Assembly: GCA_947259295.1 (NCBI GenBank)
Contig: CAMYMG010000052.1
Coordinates: 1 to 55,544, forward strand
Reading direction: 5' to 3'
Source: an uncultured Rhizobiaceae bacterium
GTDB taxonomy: Bacteria; Pseudomonadota; Alphaproteobacteria; Rhizobiales; Rhizobiaceae
DNA length: 55,544 bases
Part shown: one piece after another, positions 16,231 through 24,397 of the stretch
How the letters are laid out: each line of letters begins with the position of its first letter
Numbering within the stretch: position 1 is the stretch's first letter
Program-made: the position numbers and the translations under genes
The notes under the pieces: generated by a model
What the model was told of the DNA's origin: nothing
The model's database searches: none
What the model saw: only the letters and a program-made list of their open reading frames with translations

Positions 16231-17190
16231 TCACACCCTCTCGATGATGCGTTCGCCGAACAGGCCCTGCGGCCTGAACAAGAGCACGATCAGCGCCAGC
16301 ACGAAGGCGAACCAGCTTTCGGTATTACCGCCGAGCAGCGGCTGCCCCCAGTAGATCTCGAACAGCTTTTCCAGAATGCCGATGGCCAGCCCGCCGACGA
16401 TGGCGCCGGTGACCGATTCCAGGCCGCCGAGCATCAGCACGGGAAGCGCCTTGTAGGCGATGACCTCCAACGCGAAGGAAACGCCGGCGCGCGCGCCCCA
16501 GACGATGCCGGTGGCGAGCGCGATGATGCCGGCGATGAACCAGACGATGACCCAGATGGTGGACAGCGAGATGCCGACCGACAGCGCCGCCTGGTGATCG
16601 TCGCCGAGCGCCCTTATGGCGCGGCCGATGCGCGACCTGTTGAGGAAGAGAAGCAGCACGGCGACCAGCACGCCGGCGCCGATGACGGCGGTCAGGTCCT
16701 TTTGCTCGATCAGCAGGAAGCCGCCGAAGGGCTCGAACTCGAAGCTGCCGGTTGGGATGTAGAGCGCCTCGGTGATCATCACCTTGTTCTCGCCGCCGAA
16801 GATGATCTCGCCGAAGCCGATCAGGAACAGCGTGATGCCGATGGTTGCCATGAACAGGATCATGTCGGGCTGGTTGATCAGCGGCCTGAGCACAACGCGC
16901 TCGACGGCGACTGCCAGCAGATACATGACGAGCAGGGTGAGCGGCAGGGCCAGCAGGGCCGGAACGCCCTTCTCGTGCAGGCCAACCAGCGTCAGCGCCG
17001 CAAACACCACCATGATGCCCTGCGCGAAGTTGAAGATGCGCGAGGACTTGTAGATCAGCACGAAGCCGAGAGCGATCAGCGCGTAGAGCACGCCGGAGAC
17101 CAGCCCTTCCCAGAGCACCTGCAGCAGGAAATCCGGGGCCGCCGCCATGTCCCGGAACGGGTCGATGAAGATTGCTTCGAGAAGGTTCAC
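16231..17190 (-). CDS. Branched-chain amino acid-type ABC transporter permease (LivH-like)
   Basis: The 319-residue permease has about eight helices. The early block VLWEGLVSGVLYALIALGFV, then IYKSSRIFNFAQGIMVVFAA, is the LivH signature. RIGRAIRALGDDHQAALSVG is the cytoplasmic coupling loop and PVLMLGGLESVTGAIVGGLA the conserved late helix. An N-terminal amphipathic stretch (MNLLEAIFIDPFRDMAAAPD) is longer than in amino-acid LivH. Its ATG overlaps the NUDIX gene stop by four bases (ATGA), so translation is coupled. It pairs with the LivM-like protein in the inner membrane. Confidence 0.93.
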   Translation of the reverse strand: MNLLEAIFIDPFRDMAAAPDFLLQVLWEGLVSGVLYALIALGFVLIYKSSRIFNFAQGIMVVFAALTLVGLHEKGVPALLALPLTLLVMYLLAVAVERVVLRPLINQPDMILFMATIGITLFLIGFGEIIFGGENKVMITEALYIPTGSFEFEPFGGFLLIEQKDLTAVIGAGVLVAVLLLFLNRSRIGRAIRALGDDHQAALSVGISLSTIWVIVWFIAGIIALATGIVWGARAGVSFALEVIAYKALPVLMLGGLESVTGAIVGGLAIGILEKLFEIYWGQPLLGGNTESWFAFVLALIVLLFRPQGLFGERIIERV

Positions 17191-17813
17191 AATATCTCCT
17201 TCAGGCGCGCATGGTAGAGCAGCAGTATCGTCTTGGCGTCGACGATAGCACCGCTGGCGACCATGGAAAGCGCCGCGTCGAAATCGATCTCCAGCACTTC
17301 GATGTTCTCGGTCTCGCTGTCGACGCCGCCGCCATTGCCGGGGCGGTCGGCCGGGTCATATTCGGCCATGAAGAAATGAATGCGTTCGGTGACCGAGCCC
17401 GGGCTCATGAAGATGTCGAAGACCGGTTCCACGTCGCCGATACGGTAGCCGGTTTCCTCTGCCACCTCGCGGCGGATGGCGTCGCCGGGCGCATCGTCGT
17501 CGAGCAGGCCCGCCGCGGTCTCGATCATCTGGCCGTCGGCAACCCCGTTGAGAAAGGCCGGCAGGCGGAACTGGCGCGTCAGCACCACTGTTCGCCGCTC
17601 ACGATTGTAGAGCAGGATGGTGGCGCCGTTGCCGCGGTCGTATGCCTCGCGCATCTGCGGCTGCCACGAACCGTCGGGCAGGCGCAATTCGTAGTCGTAG
17701 CGGTTGAGATGGTACCAGTTCGACGACAGCGGCGTGACCTGGCGCATCTGCACGCCGCTCTCTTCGGCAGGTGGGAACACCGAGGCGGCAGTGGGCTTGG
17801 GGCGATTGCTCAA
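17187..17813 (-). CDS. NUDIX hydrolase (ADP-ribose/nucleoside-diphosphate-sugar pyrophosphatase type)
   Basis: A 208-residue NUDIX protein. The Nudix box is read in DDDAPGDAIRREVAEETGYR, covering the REVAEETGY core with the metal-binding glutamates. LTRQFRLPAFLNG upstream and FMSPGSVTERIHFFMAEYDP downstream match the NudF/NudK branch, which hydrolyses ADP-ribose or GDP-mannose. I chose the TTG start at 17811-17813 because GGAGG (17821-17825) lies seven bases upstream; ATG 17747 would cut off conserved-looking N-terminal residues. It sits inside the transporter operon, overlapping livH by four bases. A substrate link to CoA or NAD metabolism is possible but unproven. Confidence 0.85.
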   Translation of the reverse strand: MSNRPKPTAASVFPPAEESGVQMRQVTPLSSNWYHLNRYDYELRLPDGSWQPQMREAYDRGNGATILLYNRERRTVVLTRQFRLPAFLNGVADGQMIETAAGLLDDDAPGDAIRREVAEETGYRIGDVEPVFDIFMSPGSVTERIHFFMAEYDPADRPGNGGGVDSETENIEVLEIDFDAALSMVASGAIVDAKTILLLYHARLKEIL

Positions 17814-17904
17814 GCGGCGACCTCCCCGTCCGCCACGGCTGCGTCCCTCCGGCCCGGGCCGAACCATCCGCCCGTCGATCTGGTCTGCTCGGCCATCGGC
17901 GGCC

Positions 17905-18054
17905 TCAGGGCATCATGTCGGGGAAAAGGCCGAGCAGCCCGATTACGATGAGATAGAGCGCCACGATGTAGTTCAGCAGGCGCGGCATGACGAGGATCAG
18001 CACTCCGGCGATGAGCGAAATGAGCGGCGTGTAAGCGATGTCGGGAAGAACCAT
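17905..18054 (-). CDS. DUF3096 small membrane protein
   Basis: A 49-residue protein, MVLPDIAYTPLISLIAGVLI followed by LVMPRLLNYIVALYLIVIGL. It has two tightly packed helices and matches the DUF3096 family (short hydrophobic proteins with a PRLLNYIVA core). Function unknown. The ATG at 18052-18054 follows AGGAAA and lies 17 bases after the LivG-like gene stop, so it is cotranscribed. It is easily overlooked because a longer spurious frame runs through it. Confidence 0.8.
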   Translation of the reverse strand: MVLPDIAYTPLISLIAGVLILVMPRLLNYIVALYLIVIGLLGLFPDMMP

Positions 18055-18071
18055 GCAAGTTTCCTTTCGTT

Positions 18072-18899
18072 TCAGTGAGCTACGCCGAGATAGGCGTCGA
18101 TGACCCGGCTGTCGGACTTCACGGCTTCGGGCGTGCCGTCGGCGATCTTCTCGCCGTAGTCGAGAACGACGACCCGGTCGGACAGGTCCATGACCACGCC
18201 CATGTCGTGTTCGATGAGTGCGATCGTGGTGCCGCGCTGCCGATTCACGTCGATGATGAAGCGGCTCATGTCCTCCTTTTCCTCGAGATTCATGCCGGCC
18301 ATCGGCTCGTCGAGCAGCAGCAGCGACGGCTCCATGGCGAGCGCGCGACCGAGCTCTACCCGCTTCTGCAGGCCATAGGGCAGCTTGCCGACGGGCGTGC
18401 GGCGTATGTGCTGGATCTCGAGGAAGTCGATGATCTCCTCGACTTTCTCGCGGTGTTCGATCTCCTCGGCAAGCGCCGGCCCGTGCCACAGCATCTGCCA
18501 GAAAAGGTTGCGCTGCATGTGCACCGAGCGCCCGGTCATGATGTTGTCGAGCGTCGACATGCCCTTGAACAGCGCGACGTTCTGGAAGGTGCGGGCGATA
18601 CCCTGGCGAACCGCGTGATGCGGCCGCATCCCCTTGCGTTCCTTGCCGTGGAACCAGATCGTGCCCTGCTGCGGCGTGTAGAAGCCATTGATGACGTTGA
18701 GCATCGAGGTCTTGCCGGCACCGTTTGGGCCGATGATGGCGCGGATTTCGCCGACCTTCACGTCGAAGGAGATGTCGGTGATGGCCCTGACGCCGCCGAA
18801 GGAAAGCGAGACGTTGCGGACGTCCATCAGGACCTCGCCCGGCGCGGAGCGGGCGGCGCCGGTTCCAACCGGGCTGGCCAGGGCGGACGGCGCGTTCAC
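18072..18899 (-). CDS. Branched-chain amino acid-type ABC transporter ATP-binding protein (LivG-like)
   Basis: A 275-residue ATPase with Walker A GPNGAGKTSMLNVI near residue 60. The signature segment KLPYGLQKRVELGRALA reads YGLQK rather than LSGGQ, as in this LivG branch. Walker B is LLLLDEPMAGMNLEEKEDM and the switch histidine is in ALIEHDMGVVMDLSDRVVV. The LivG-specific insertion is seen as RQGIARTFQNVALFKGMST. The N-terminal leader (MNAPSALASPVGTGAARSAP) is longer than usual. Its ATG overlaps the acyl-CoA ligase stop by four bases, tying the two genes together. It works with the LivF-like ATPase encoded 5 kb downstream in the same operon. Confidence 0.93.
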   Translation of the reverse strand: MNAPSALASPVGTGAARSAPGEVLMDVRNVSLSFGGVRAITDISFDVKVGEIRAIIGPNGAGKTSMLNVINGFYTPQQGTIWFHGKERKGMRPHHAVRQGIARTFQNVALFKGMSTLDNIMTGRSVHMQRNLFWQMLWHGPALAEEIEHREKVEEIIDFLEIQHIRRTPVGKLPYGLQKRVELGRALAMEPSLLLLDEPMAGMNLEEKEDMSRFIIDVNRQRGTTIALIEHDMGVVMDLSDRVVVLDYGEKIADGTPEAVKSDSRVIDAYLGVAH

Positions 18900-20875
18900 G
18901 CAGCTTCCCTGCGCGGCGCCTCTGCCGCGGGATAGGTCCTGGCGTCCATGATCCTGACCGTCGCCCGCACCACACCCTTGCGGCCATCCTCGTAGGTCAT
19001 CTCGGTCTCGACATATTTCTCCGTCGAGCCGTCGTAGAGCGCCTCGATCAGCGACGCGTAGCGCTCGGCGACGAAGGCGCGGCGGACCTTCAACGTGCGT
19101 GTCAGTTCACCATCGTCGGCGTCGAGCTCCTTGTGCAGCACCAGGAAACGCCTGATCTGCGCGCCGGCCATCATCGGTTCGCGCGACAGCCTGAGATTGG
19201 TGGCATCGACATGGCCGGCGATGATTTCGGCAACCTGGGGATTGCCGGCAAGCTCTTGATAAGAGGCATAGGCGATGTTGTTGCGCTCGGCCCAGTTGCC
19301 CACCGCCTGCAGGTCGATGTTGATGAAGGCGGCGCAGAAGTCGCGGCCGTCACCGAAGGCAACCGCCTCCTTGATGTCGGGGAAGAATTTCAGCGTGTTC
19401 TCGATGTACTTCGGCGCCACGAGTTCGCCAGTCACCAGCTTGCCGACGTCCTTGGCGCGGTCGATGATCTTCAGCTGGCCGTCGGTATCGAAGAATCCCG
19501 CGTCGCCGGTCTTCACGTAGCCGTCGCCGGTCATCGTCTCGGCCGTCGTCTCGTCCTGGTTGAAATAGCCCGCGAACATGCCGGGCGAGCGGAACTGCAC
19601 CTCGCCGCTCTCGGAAATGCGGATATCGACATTTGGCGCTGCCGGGCCGACGGCGTCCGAGCGCACGGCGCCGTCCTTCTGGGCGGTAACATAGAGGAAG
19701 GCCTCGGTCTGGCCGTAGAGCTGCTTGAGATTGATGCCGAGCGAGCGGAAGAATGAGAACAGGTCCGAGCCGATCGCCTCGCCGGCGGTGTAGGCGACGC
19801 GGATGTTGGAGAAGCCGAGCACGTTCTTCAGCGGCCCGTAGATCAGCATGGCGCCGAGCGCGTAGGACAGGCGGCCGGACAGCGGCACCGGACGGCCCTC
19901 GAGGATCGGCTCGCCGTAGCGCTTCGCGACATCGATGAAGTGCGCATAGAGCTTGCGCTTCAGCCAGCTGGCGTCCTCCATGCGGATGGTGACGGTGGTC
20001 AGCAGTCCCTCGAAGATGCGCGGCGGCGCGAAGTAGAAGGTCGGTCCGATCTCGCGCAGGTCTTGCGCGACCGTCTCGGCGCTTTCGGGGCAGTTCATGC
20101 AGAAGCCCGACACATACCCCTGCGCGTAGTTGAGGTAATGGTCGCCGACCCAGGCGAGCGGCAGATAGGCGAGCACGCTGTCGCGATCACTTAGATTATC
20201 GAATGCCGCGGTGTCGCGTGCGGCGCCGACGGCACTTTTCGCCTTCAGCATGACGCCCTTGGAGCGGCCGGTGGTGCCCGACGTGTAAAGCATGACGCAG
20301 ATCTCGTCGCCGCTTGCCGCCAGGATGCCGCTTCGCCAGAGCTCGGCAAGTTCCGGCTCCGCGGCGACCAGCGCCCTGCCCGCGGCCTGGACATCGGCGA
20401 AAGCATGCAGCCCCTCCATGTCGTAGTCGGCAAGGCCGCGCGGCTCATCATAGATGAGGGTCTTCAGCGCCGGGATGCGCTCGGCGCAGGACTCGATCTT
20501 GTCGACCTGCTCCTGGTCCTGCACGACCGCGAAGCGGACACCGGCATGGTCGAGCACATAGGCCATCTCGTCGGCCACCGCGTCGGCATAGACCGGCACG
20601 GGGACGGCGCCGAGCGACTGCGCCGCGGCGAAGGTCCAGTAGAGACGCGGCCGGTTGGCGCCGATCACGGCAATCTTGTCGCCGCGCGCCAGGCCGAGCG
20701 CCTGCAGCCCGAGCGCCAGATGCAGGATCTCACCGAGCTGCTCGCGCCAGGTCCAGCTCTGCCATATGCCGAAATCCTTGTGGCGCATGGCAGGGCGATC
20801 ACCCAGCCGCTCGGCATTGTGCAGCAGATATTTCGGAAATGTGTCCGGTTCGCCGGCCAATGCCGCCGCGGTCAT
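18896..20875 (-). CDS. AMP-forming acyl-CoA ligase (long-chain fatty acid-CoA ligase type)
   Basis: A 659-residue adenylate-forming enzyme. The phosphate-binding loop is CVMLYTSGTTGRSKGVMLK near residue 200. YGQTEAFLYVTAQKDGAVRS and the hinge region VKTGDAGFFDTDGQLKIIDR follow, then KDVGKLVTGELVAPKYIENT. It should convert a carboxylic acid, ATP and CoA into acyl-CoA, AMP and pyrophosphate. Length and motifs match the long-chain (FadD-like) group, but such genes next to HAAT transporters may act on aromatic or branched acids. It is first in the operon, so imported substrate may be trapped by CoA ligation. GGAGGAAG precedes ATG 20875. Confidence 0.9.
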   Translation of the reverse strand: MTAAALAGEPDTFPKYLLHNAERLGDRPAMRHKDFGIWQSWTWREQLGEILHLALGLQALGLARGDKIAVIGANRPRLYWTFAAAQSLGAVPVPVYADAVADEMAYVLDHAGVRFAVVQDQEQVDKIESCAERIPALKTLIYDEPRGLADYDMEGLHAFADVQAAGRALVAAEPELAELWRSGILAASGDEICVMLYTSGTTGRSKGVMLKAKSAVGAARDTAAFDNLSDRDSVLAYLPLAWVGDHYLNYAQGYVSGFCMNCPESAETVAQDLREIGPTFYFAPPRIFEGLLTTVTIRMEDASWLKRKLYAHFIDVAKRYGEPILEGRPVPLSGRLSYALGAMLIYGPLKNVLGFSNIRVAYTAGEAIGSDLFSFFRSLGINLKQLYGQTEAFLYVTAQKDGAVRSDAVGPAAPNVDIRISESGEVQFRSPGMFAGYFNQDETTAETMTGDGYVKTGDAGFFDTDGQLKIIDRAKDVGKLVTGELVAPKYIENTLKFFPDIKEAVAFGDGRDFCAAFINIDLQAVGNWAERNNIAYASYQELAGNPQVAEIIAGHVDATNLRLSREPMMAGAQIRRFLVLHKELDADDGELTRTLKVRRAFVAERYASLIEALYDGSTEKYVETEMTYEDGRKGVVRATVRIMDARTYPAAEAPRREAA

Positions 20876-20988
20876 CTCACTCTTCCTCCCGGTCCGCGTG
20901 GCTCGCGGTTATCGCGGCATAATGCCAGCGGCGGGGCGGCGCGCAACCCCATCGTTGCGATGAAGCCGGCCGGGACGCAAATTGGCCG

Positions 20989-21771
20989 TCAGGCAGCCTC
21001 GCGGAGGTATTTGGCCGTCGGCAGGATGGTCAGCGGAGCAAGCTCCCCGACTACGGGGCGCGCGAACAGCATTCGCCGCTCCATTGGCGTCGACTTGAAG
21101 AACGGAAAGCGCGCGAAATACTGTTCCTGGTTGTCCCGCGTGTTGATGCGATGCAGCACGACGCGGTTGAAGACGCCGGGATAGGCGCGCGGCTCGCTGA
21201 TGCGCTCGGACGGGTACATGCGCTTGTAGAAGCCCGAATGATCCTCGCGCACCGTCGAGAGACCGTAGGGCACGTCGAAATGGAAGCAGGCCATCGTCGC
21301 TATGCGCAGCGTCACGAAGGGCAGATGCGGATAGACGCGCGTCCAGTCCGGATCGGATGCGAAGCGTCCCGGGCAAACGAATGTGTCGCCTGCTGCCAGC
21401 ATCGGATAGACCAGGTCACCGAACGCCTTGGTCGATGGCGACCACGGCATCTCCTCGGTGACATGATGGACACGCAGCGTACTGACGAGTTGCTGGTCGA
21501 CATAGACGCCGAAGCGGAAGGCATTGGGCGTCTCGTCGAGGTCGTCGTGGATCGAACTGCTTTCGCTGTCCGGCACCATGTCGTTCGAGCGGTAGGCCTT
21601 GTAGCGAAGCCGGTAGATATCTTCGAGATCCTCGCCCTTGTCACAGCGCCGGTATTCGGTGCGTGCCAGAAGGCTTTCGACGTTTTGGATAAAGGAAGAA
21701 GTCTTCGGGGTGGGATTTATGCTTCGGTCTGCACGTGTCGAAACCGGAAACGCAGTCAACTTACCTGTCAT
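20989..21771 (-). CDS. N-acyl amino acid synthase FeeM / autoinducer-synthase-like acyltransferase
   Basis: A 260-residue GNAT-fold protein. The start of the fold, EDIYRLRYKAYRSNDMVPDS, resembles the R-x-x-Y segment of FeeM and acyl-homoserine-lactone synthases. NAFRFGVYVDQQLVSTLRVH is the beta-strand where acyl-carrier-linked substrates bind, and FVCPGRFASDPDW plus RIATMACFHFDVPYGLSTVR complete the fold. FeeM makes N-acyl amino acids from acyl-ACP. Here the acceptor and product are unknown. No LuxR gene is adjacent, and the next upstream gene is a GGDEF-EAL protein. ATG 21771 is chosen over an in-frame start 15 bases earlier. Confidence 0.75.
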   Translation of the reverse strand: MTGKLTAFPVSTRADRSINPTPKTSSFIQNVESLLARTEYRRCDKGEDLEDIYRLRYKAYRSNDMVPDSESSSIHDDLDETPNAFRFGVYVDQQLVSTLRVHHVTEEMPWSPSTKAFGDLVYPMLAAGDTFVCPGRFASDPDWTRVYPHLPFVTLRIATMACFHFDVPYGLSTVREDHSGFYKRMYPSERISEPRAYPGVFNRVVLHRINTRDNQEQYFARFPFFKSTPMERRMLFARPVVGELAPLTILPTAKYLREAA

Positions 21772-21789
21772 TCCTACGCCCCTCACTCA

Positions 21790-21799
21790 CCTGTACAGG
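21790..21799. promoter_or_regulatory. 10-bp palindrome upstream of the FeeM-like gene
   Basis: CCTGTACAGG lies 19 bases before the FeeM-like start codon, in an AT-rich spacer. Its halves resemble the outer half-sites of lux boxes, but the central spacer of a lux box is missing. Functional status is open. Confidence 0.25.
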
Positions 21800-21931
21800 C
21801 AAGGTAGGCACACAGGCTGATATGTAAAGTTTTAATTTAATTGTCAGCCATTTACCCAGCGTTAACCTTAACGTTTTTCGAGTCTATGTAGCCGAAAATG
21901 TCCCGGTTGGGCACTCCGAGAGCTTTAATGA

Positions 21932-24259
21932 TCAGATAGCAGCGCCGTCGCCGAGCGAGGCGCGCTTGGCAACGCGGATCTCCTTGGCGAACGGCCAGAC
22001 CGTTCCGGTCATGGTCTGGATTCCGGCGGCCGACAGCGCCGATCCGAAGAGGAAGCCTTGCACCAGATCTGGCTTCACCTGGACGGCAAGGATCTTGAGC
22101 TGCTCGAAAGTCTCCACACCCTCGATCGTGACCGTCAGGCCGAGCGGGCGAGACAGCTTGACGATGCCCTTGAGCAGTTCGAGCGAACGCTTGTTTTGGC
22201 CGACATCGATCAGAAAGCTGCGGTCGATCTTGACCTTGTCGAGCGGCAGCTTGTGCAGATAGCTGAGGCTCGAATAGCCGGTGCCGAAGTCGTCGAGCGC
22301 GATACGCACGCCGAGCTCCTTCAGTTCCTGGATGTACTCGCGGGTCTGCGACTTGTCGTCCAGCAAAGCTGTCTCGGTGACCTCGATCTCCAGCCGGTGC
22401 GGCGCCAGGCCGGAGGTCTTCAGCGCCTGCTTGGTCTTTTCGATGACCTCGCGGCTGCGGAAATCCTTCGCGGAGAGATTGACCGATACGCTGATCTCCT
22501 CTGGCCAGCGGACGCATTCGCTGCAGGCGGCGTTGAGGACGAAGGTGCTGATCTCGGAGACGATGCCCATTTCCTCGGCGAGCGGAATGAAGACCGCCGG
22601 CGAAATCGGCCCCAGATCGCGATGGTCCCAGCGGCACAGCGCCTCGCAGCTGTCGATACGCATCGTGTCCATGGCAACGATGGGCTGGTAGACGACGCGC
22701 AGGTCGCGCTGCTCGATGGCGGCACGCAGATCGGCCTTCATCAGCTGGCGGTTGCGGAAGGCGGCATCCATCGACGCCTCGAACAGCCGCCAGCCATTCT
22801 TGCCGAGTTCCTTGGCCTTGTAGAGCGCGAGGTCGGCCTTGACGATCATGGCGTCGACGTCGGTGTCCTTGACGCGTGACAAGACCGCGCCGCCGCTCGC
22901 CTGGATGCGCAGCGCGTGGCCGGCAACATCGATCTCGCCCTGCAGGCCAGCGAATATGTTGTCGAGTATGGAGGACAGGTGGCTTTCGTCCTCGACATTG
23001 TCGACGAAGATCATGAATTCGTCGCCGCCGAAGCGGCTGACCTTGACGTGATCGCTGGCGAAGGCGGCAAGCCTTTCGGCAACGGCGTAGATCAGCCCGT
23101 CGCCGACCGGATGGCCGAGCGTGTCGTTGACGCTCTTGAAGTCGTCGAGATCGAGGACGGCCAGGCCGCAGCGCCGGTCGCGCTCACCCGATAGCATCGT
23201 TTCGGCGACGACCTCGTGGAAATAGGCGCGGTTGGGCAGGCCTGTGAGATTGTCGAAGCGCGCCATCGACCGGATCTTCTCCTCGGCCTCGACGCGCTGT
23301 GAGACATCCTCGAAGGTGATGACGCCGAGTTCCTGGCTGCCCTCGCGTGCCGAAAACTCGTAGTGCTGGCCGTTCGAAAACGAGACGAGGACCTTGCGGT
23401 CCCGGCCCTCGCGCAGTGCGCTGGTCAGCTGCGCCTCAACGTAGCGGCAATCCTTCGCCGCCAGCAGGCCCCCGGCGACACCGCGCATCAGCAGGGCGTG
23501 GATCGATCGCCCGAGCAGGGCGTCGGGCGACTTCAGCAGCAGGAGTTGCGCGGCTTCCGCATTGGCGACGACCACTCTGCCATCGGGGCCGAGCATGATC
23601 AGGCCGTGCGACATGGTGTTGAGCGCGCGGTTGAAACGCTGTGCGATGCGCGTCGCCTTCTTCTCCTCGAAGATGGCGGTGAACAGCACGTCGCGGACGG
23701 TGTCGGCGAATTTCCGGATTGTGAAGAGGAACTGCGCCGACAGCAGGCCAAGCACGATGTGATAGGGATCGCCGCGCAGCATGAAGCCCAGCGAAATCGG
23801 CCAGGTCAGCGCGATGATCAGGATGATGACCATGCGCGGCGAGCCGTAGTTTCGGCCCGCGATGGCGGTGGCCGTGGCGAGTGCGGTACAGACCGCGGCG
23901 AGTTCGGCGAAACTGTCGTTGGCGAAGTATATCGCCACGAAGCAGAACGTGCCGAGCGCAACGGCATGCAGGCAGCCGTAAAGGATATAGGTGTTTTCTC
24001 GGCTCCGTGCCTCGGCGCGCGTAACGGCCGGCGGCAGGCGGTTGTGCCTGCCGAAGCTCATGATGCGCAGCACGCCGATGACGATGAGAGACGCGGCTAT
24101 GGCCAGATAGGCTGGATCGCCCGTCTTCCAGTAGACCAGCGCGATGACCATCGTCTGCGAGGCAATACCGACGGCAAGCGTCGCCCCGTCGCGGAACAGC
24201 GTTTCCACGAACGGGATATAGACGTCGACCGGAAGTTCTTGTTTTCGCTTTTCAGTCAC
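21932..24259 (-). CDS. GGDEF-EAL cyclic-di-GMP signalling protein with membrane sensor and PAS domain
   Basis: A 775-residue protein. About five to six membrane helices come first (residues 20-190), then a PAS-like segment (about 208-325: HGLIMLGPDGRVVVANAEAA), a GGDEF domain (about 335-495) and an EAL domain (505-760). GGDEF is intact at 411-415 (SRFGGDEFMIF) and EAL is intact in IDSCEALCRWDH, with IALDDFGTGYSSLSYLHKLP. Both cyclase and phosphodiesterase chemistry are therefore possible. The inhibitory RxxD I-site expected just before GGDEF is absent (SDHV there). It probably sets cyclic-di-GMP in response to a membrane or PAS signal. Start GTG 24259 with GGAAG upstream. Confidence 0.92.
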   Translation of the reverse strand: MTEKRKQELPVDVYIPFVETLFRDGATLAVGIASQTMVIALVYWKTGDPAYLAIAASLIVIGVLRIMSFGRHNRLPPAVTRAEARSRENTYILYGCLHAVALGTFCFVAIYFANDSFAELAAVCTALATATAIAGRNYGSPRMVIILIIALTWPISLGFMLRGDPYHIVLGLLSAQFLFTIRKFADTVRDVLFTAIFEEKKATRIAQRFNRALNTMSHGLIMLGPDGRVVVANAEAAQLLLLKSPDALLGRSIHALLMRGVAGGLLAAKDCRYVEAQLTSALREGRDRKVLVSFSNGQHYEFSAREGSQELGVITFEDVSQRVEAEEKIRSMARFDNLTGLPNRAYFHEVVAETMLSGERDRRCGLAVLDLDDFKSVNDTLGHPVGDGLIYAVAERLAAFASDHVKVSRFGGDEFMIFVDNVEDESHLSSILDNIFAGLQGEIDVAGHALRIQASGGAVLSRVKDTDVDAMIVKADLALYKAKELGKNGWRLFEASMDAAFRNRQLMKADLRAAIEQRDLRVVYQPIVAMDTMRIDSCEALCRWDHRDLGPISPAVFIPLAEEMGIVSEISTFVLNAACSECVRWPEEISVSVNLSAKDFRSREVIEKTKQALKTSGLAPHRLEIEVTETALLDDKSQTREYIQELKELGVRIALDDFGTGYSSLSYLHKLPLDKVKIDRSFLIDVGQNKRSLELLKGIVKLSRPLGLTVTIEGVETFEQLKILAVQVKPDLVQGFLFGSALSAAGIQTMTGTVWPFAKEIRVAKRASLGDGAAI

Positions 24260-24397
24260 GACGGCTTCCGTTGTGGGAGCCTATAGCTGCCACATTCGCC
24301 TTAAGAAAGGCTTAGAAGCAGCGCCCGCCGGCTTGCCGGATCCGCGAAAAACCCAAGGAAATCAAGGCGCCGAGGTCGCTAAAACGTCGCAGTGCTC

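Noticed and set aside
21780..21810. Full lux box upstream of the FeeM-like gene
   Set aside because: Only CCTGTACAGG is present; the spaced 20-bp lux-box structure is missing, so it is listed just as a palindrome.
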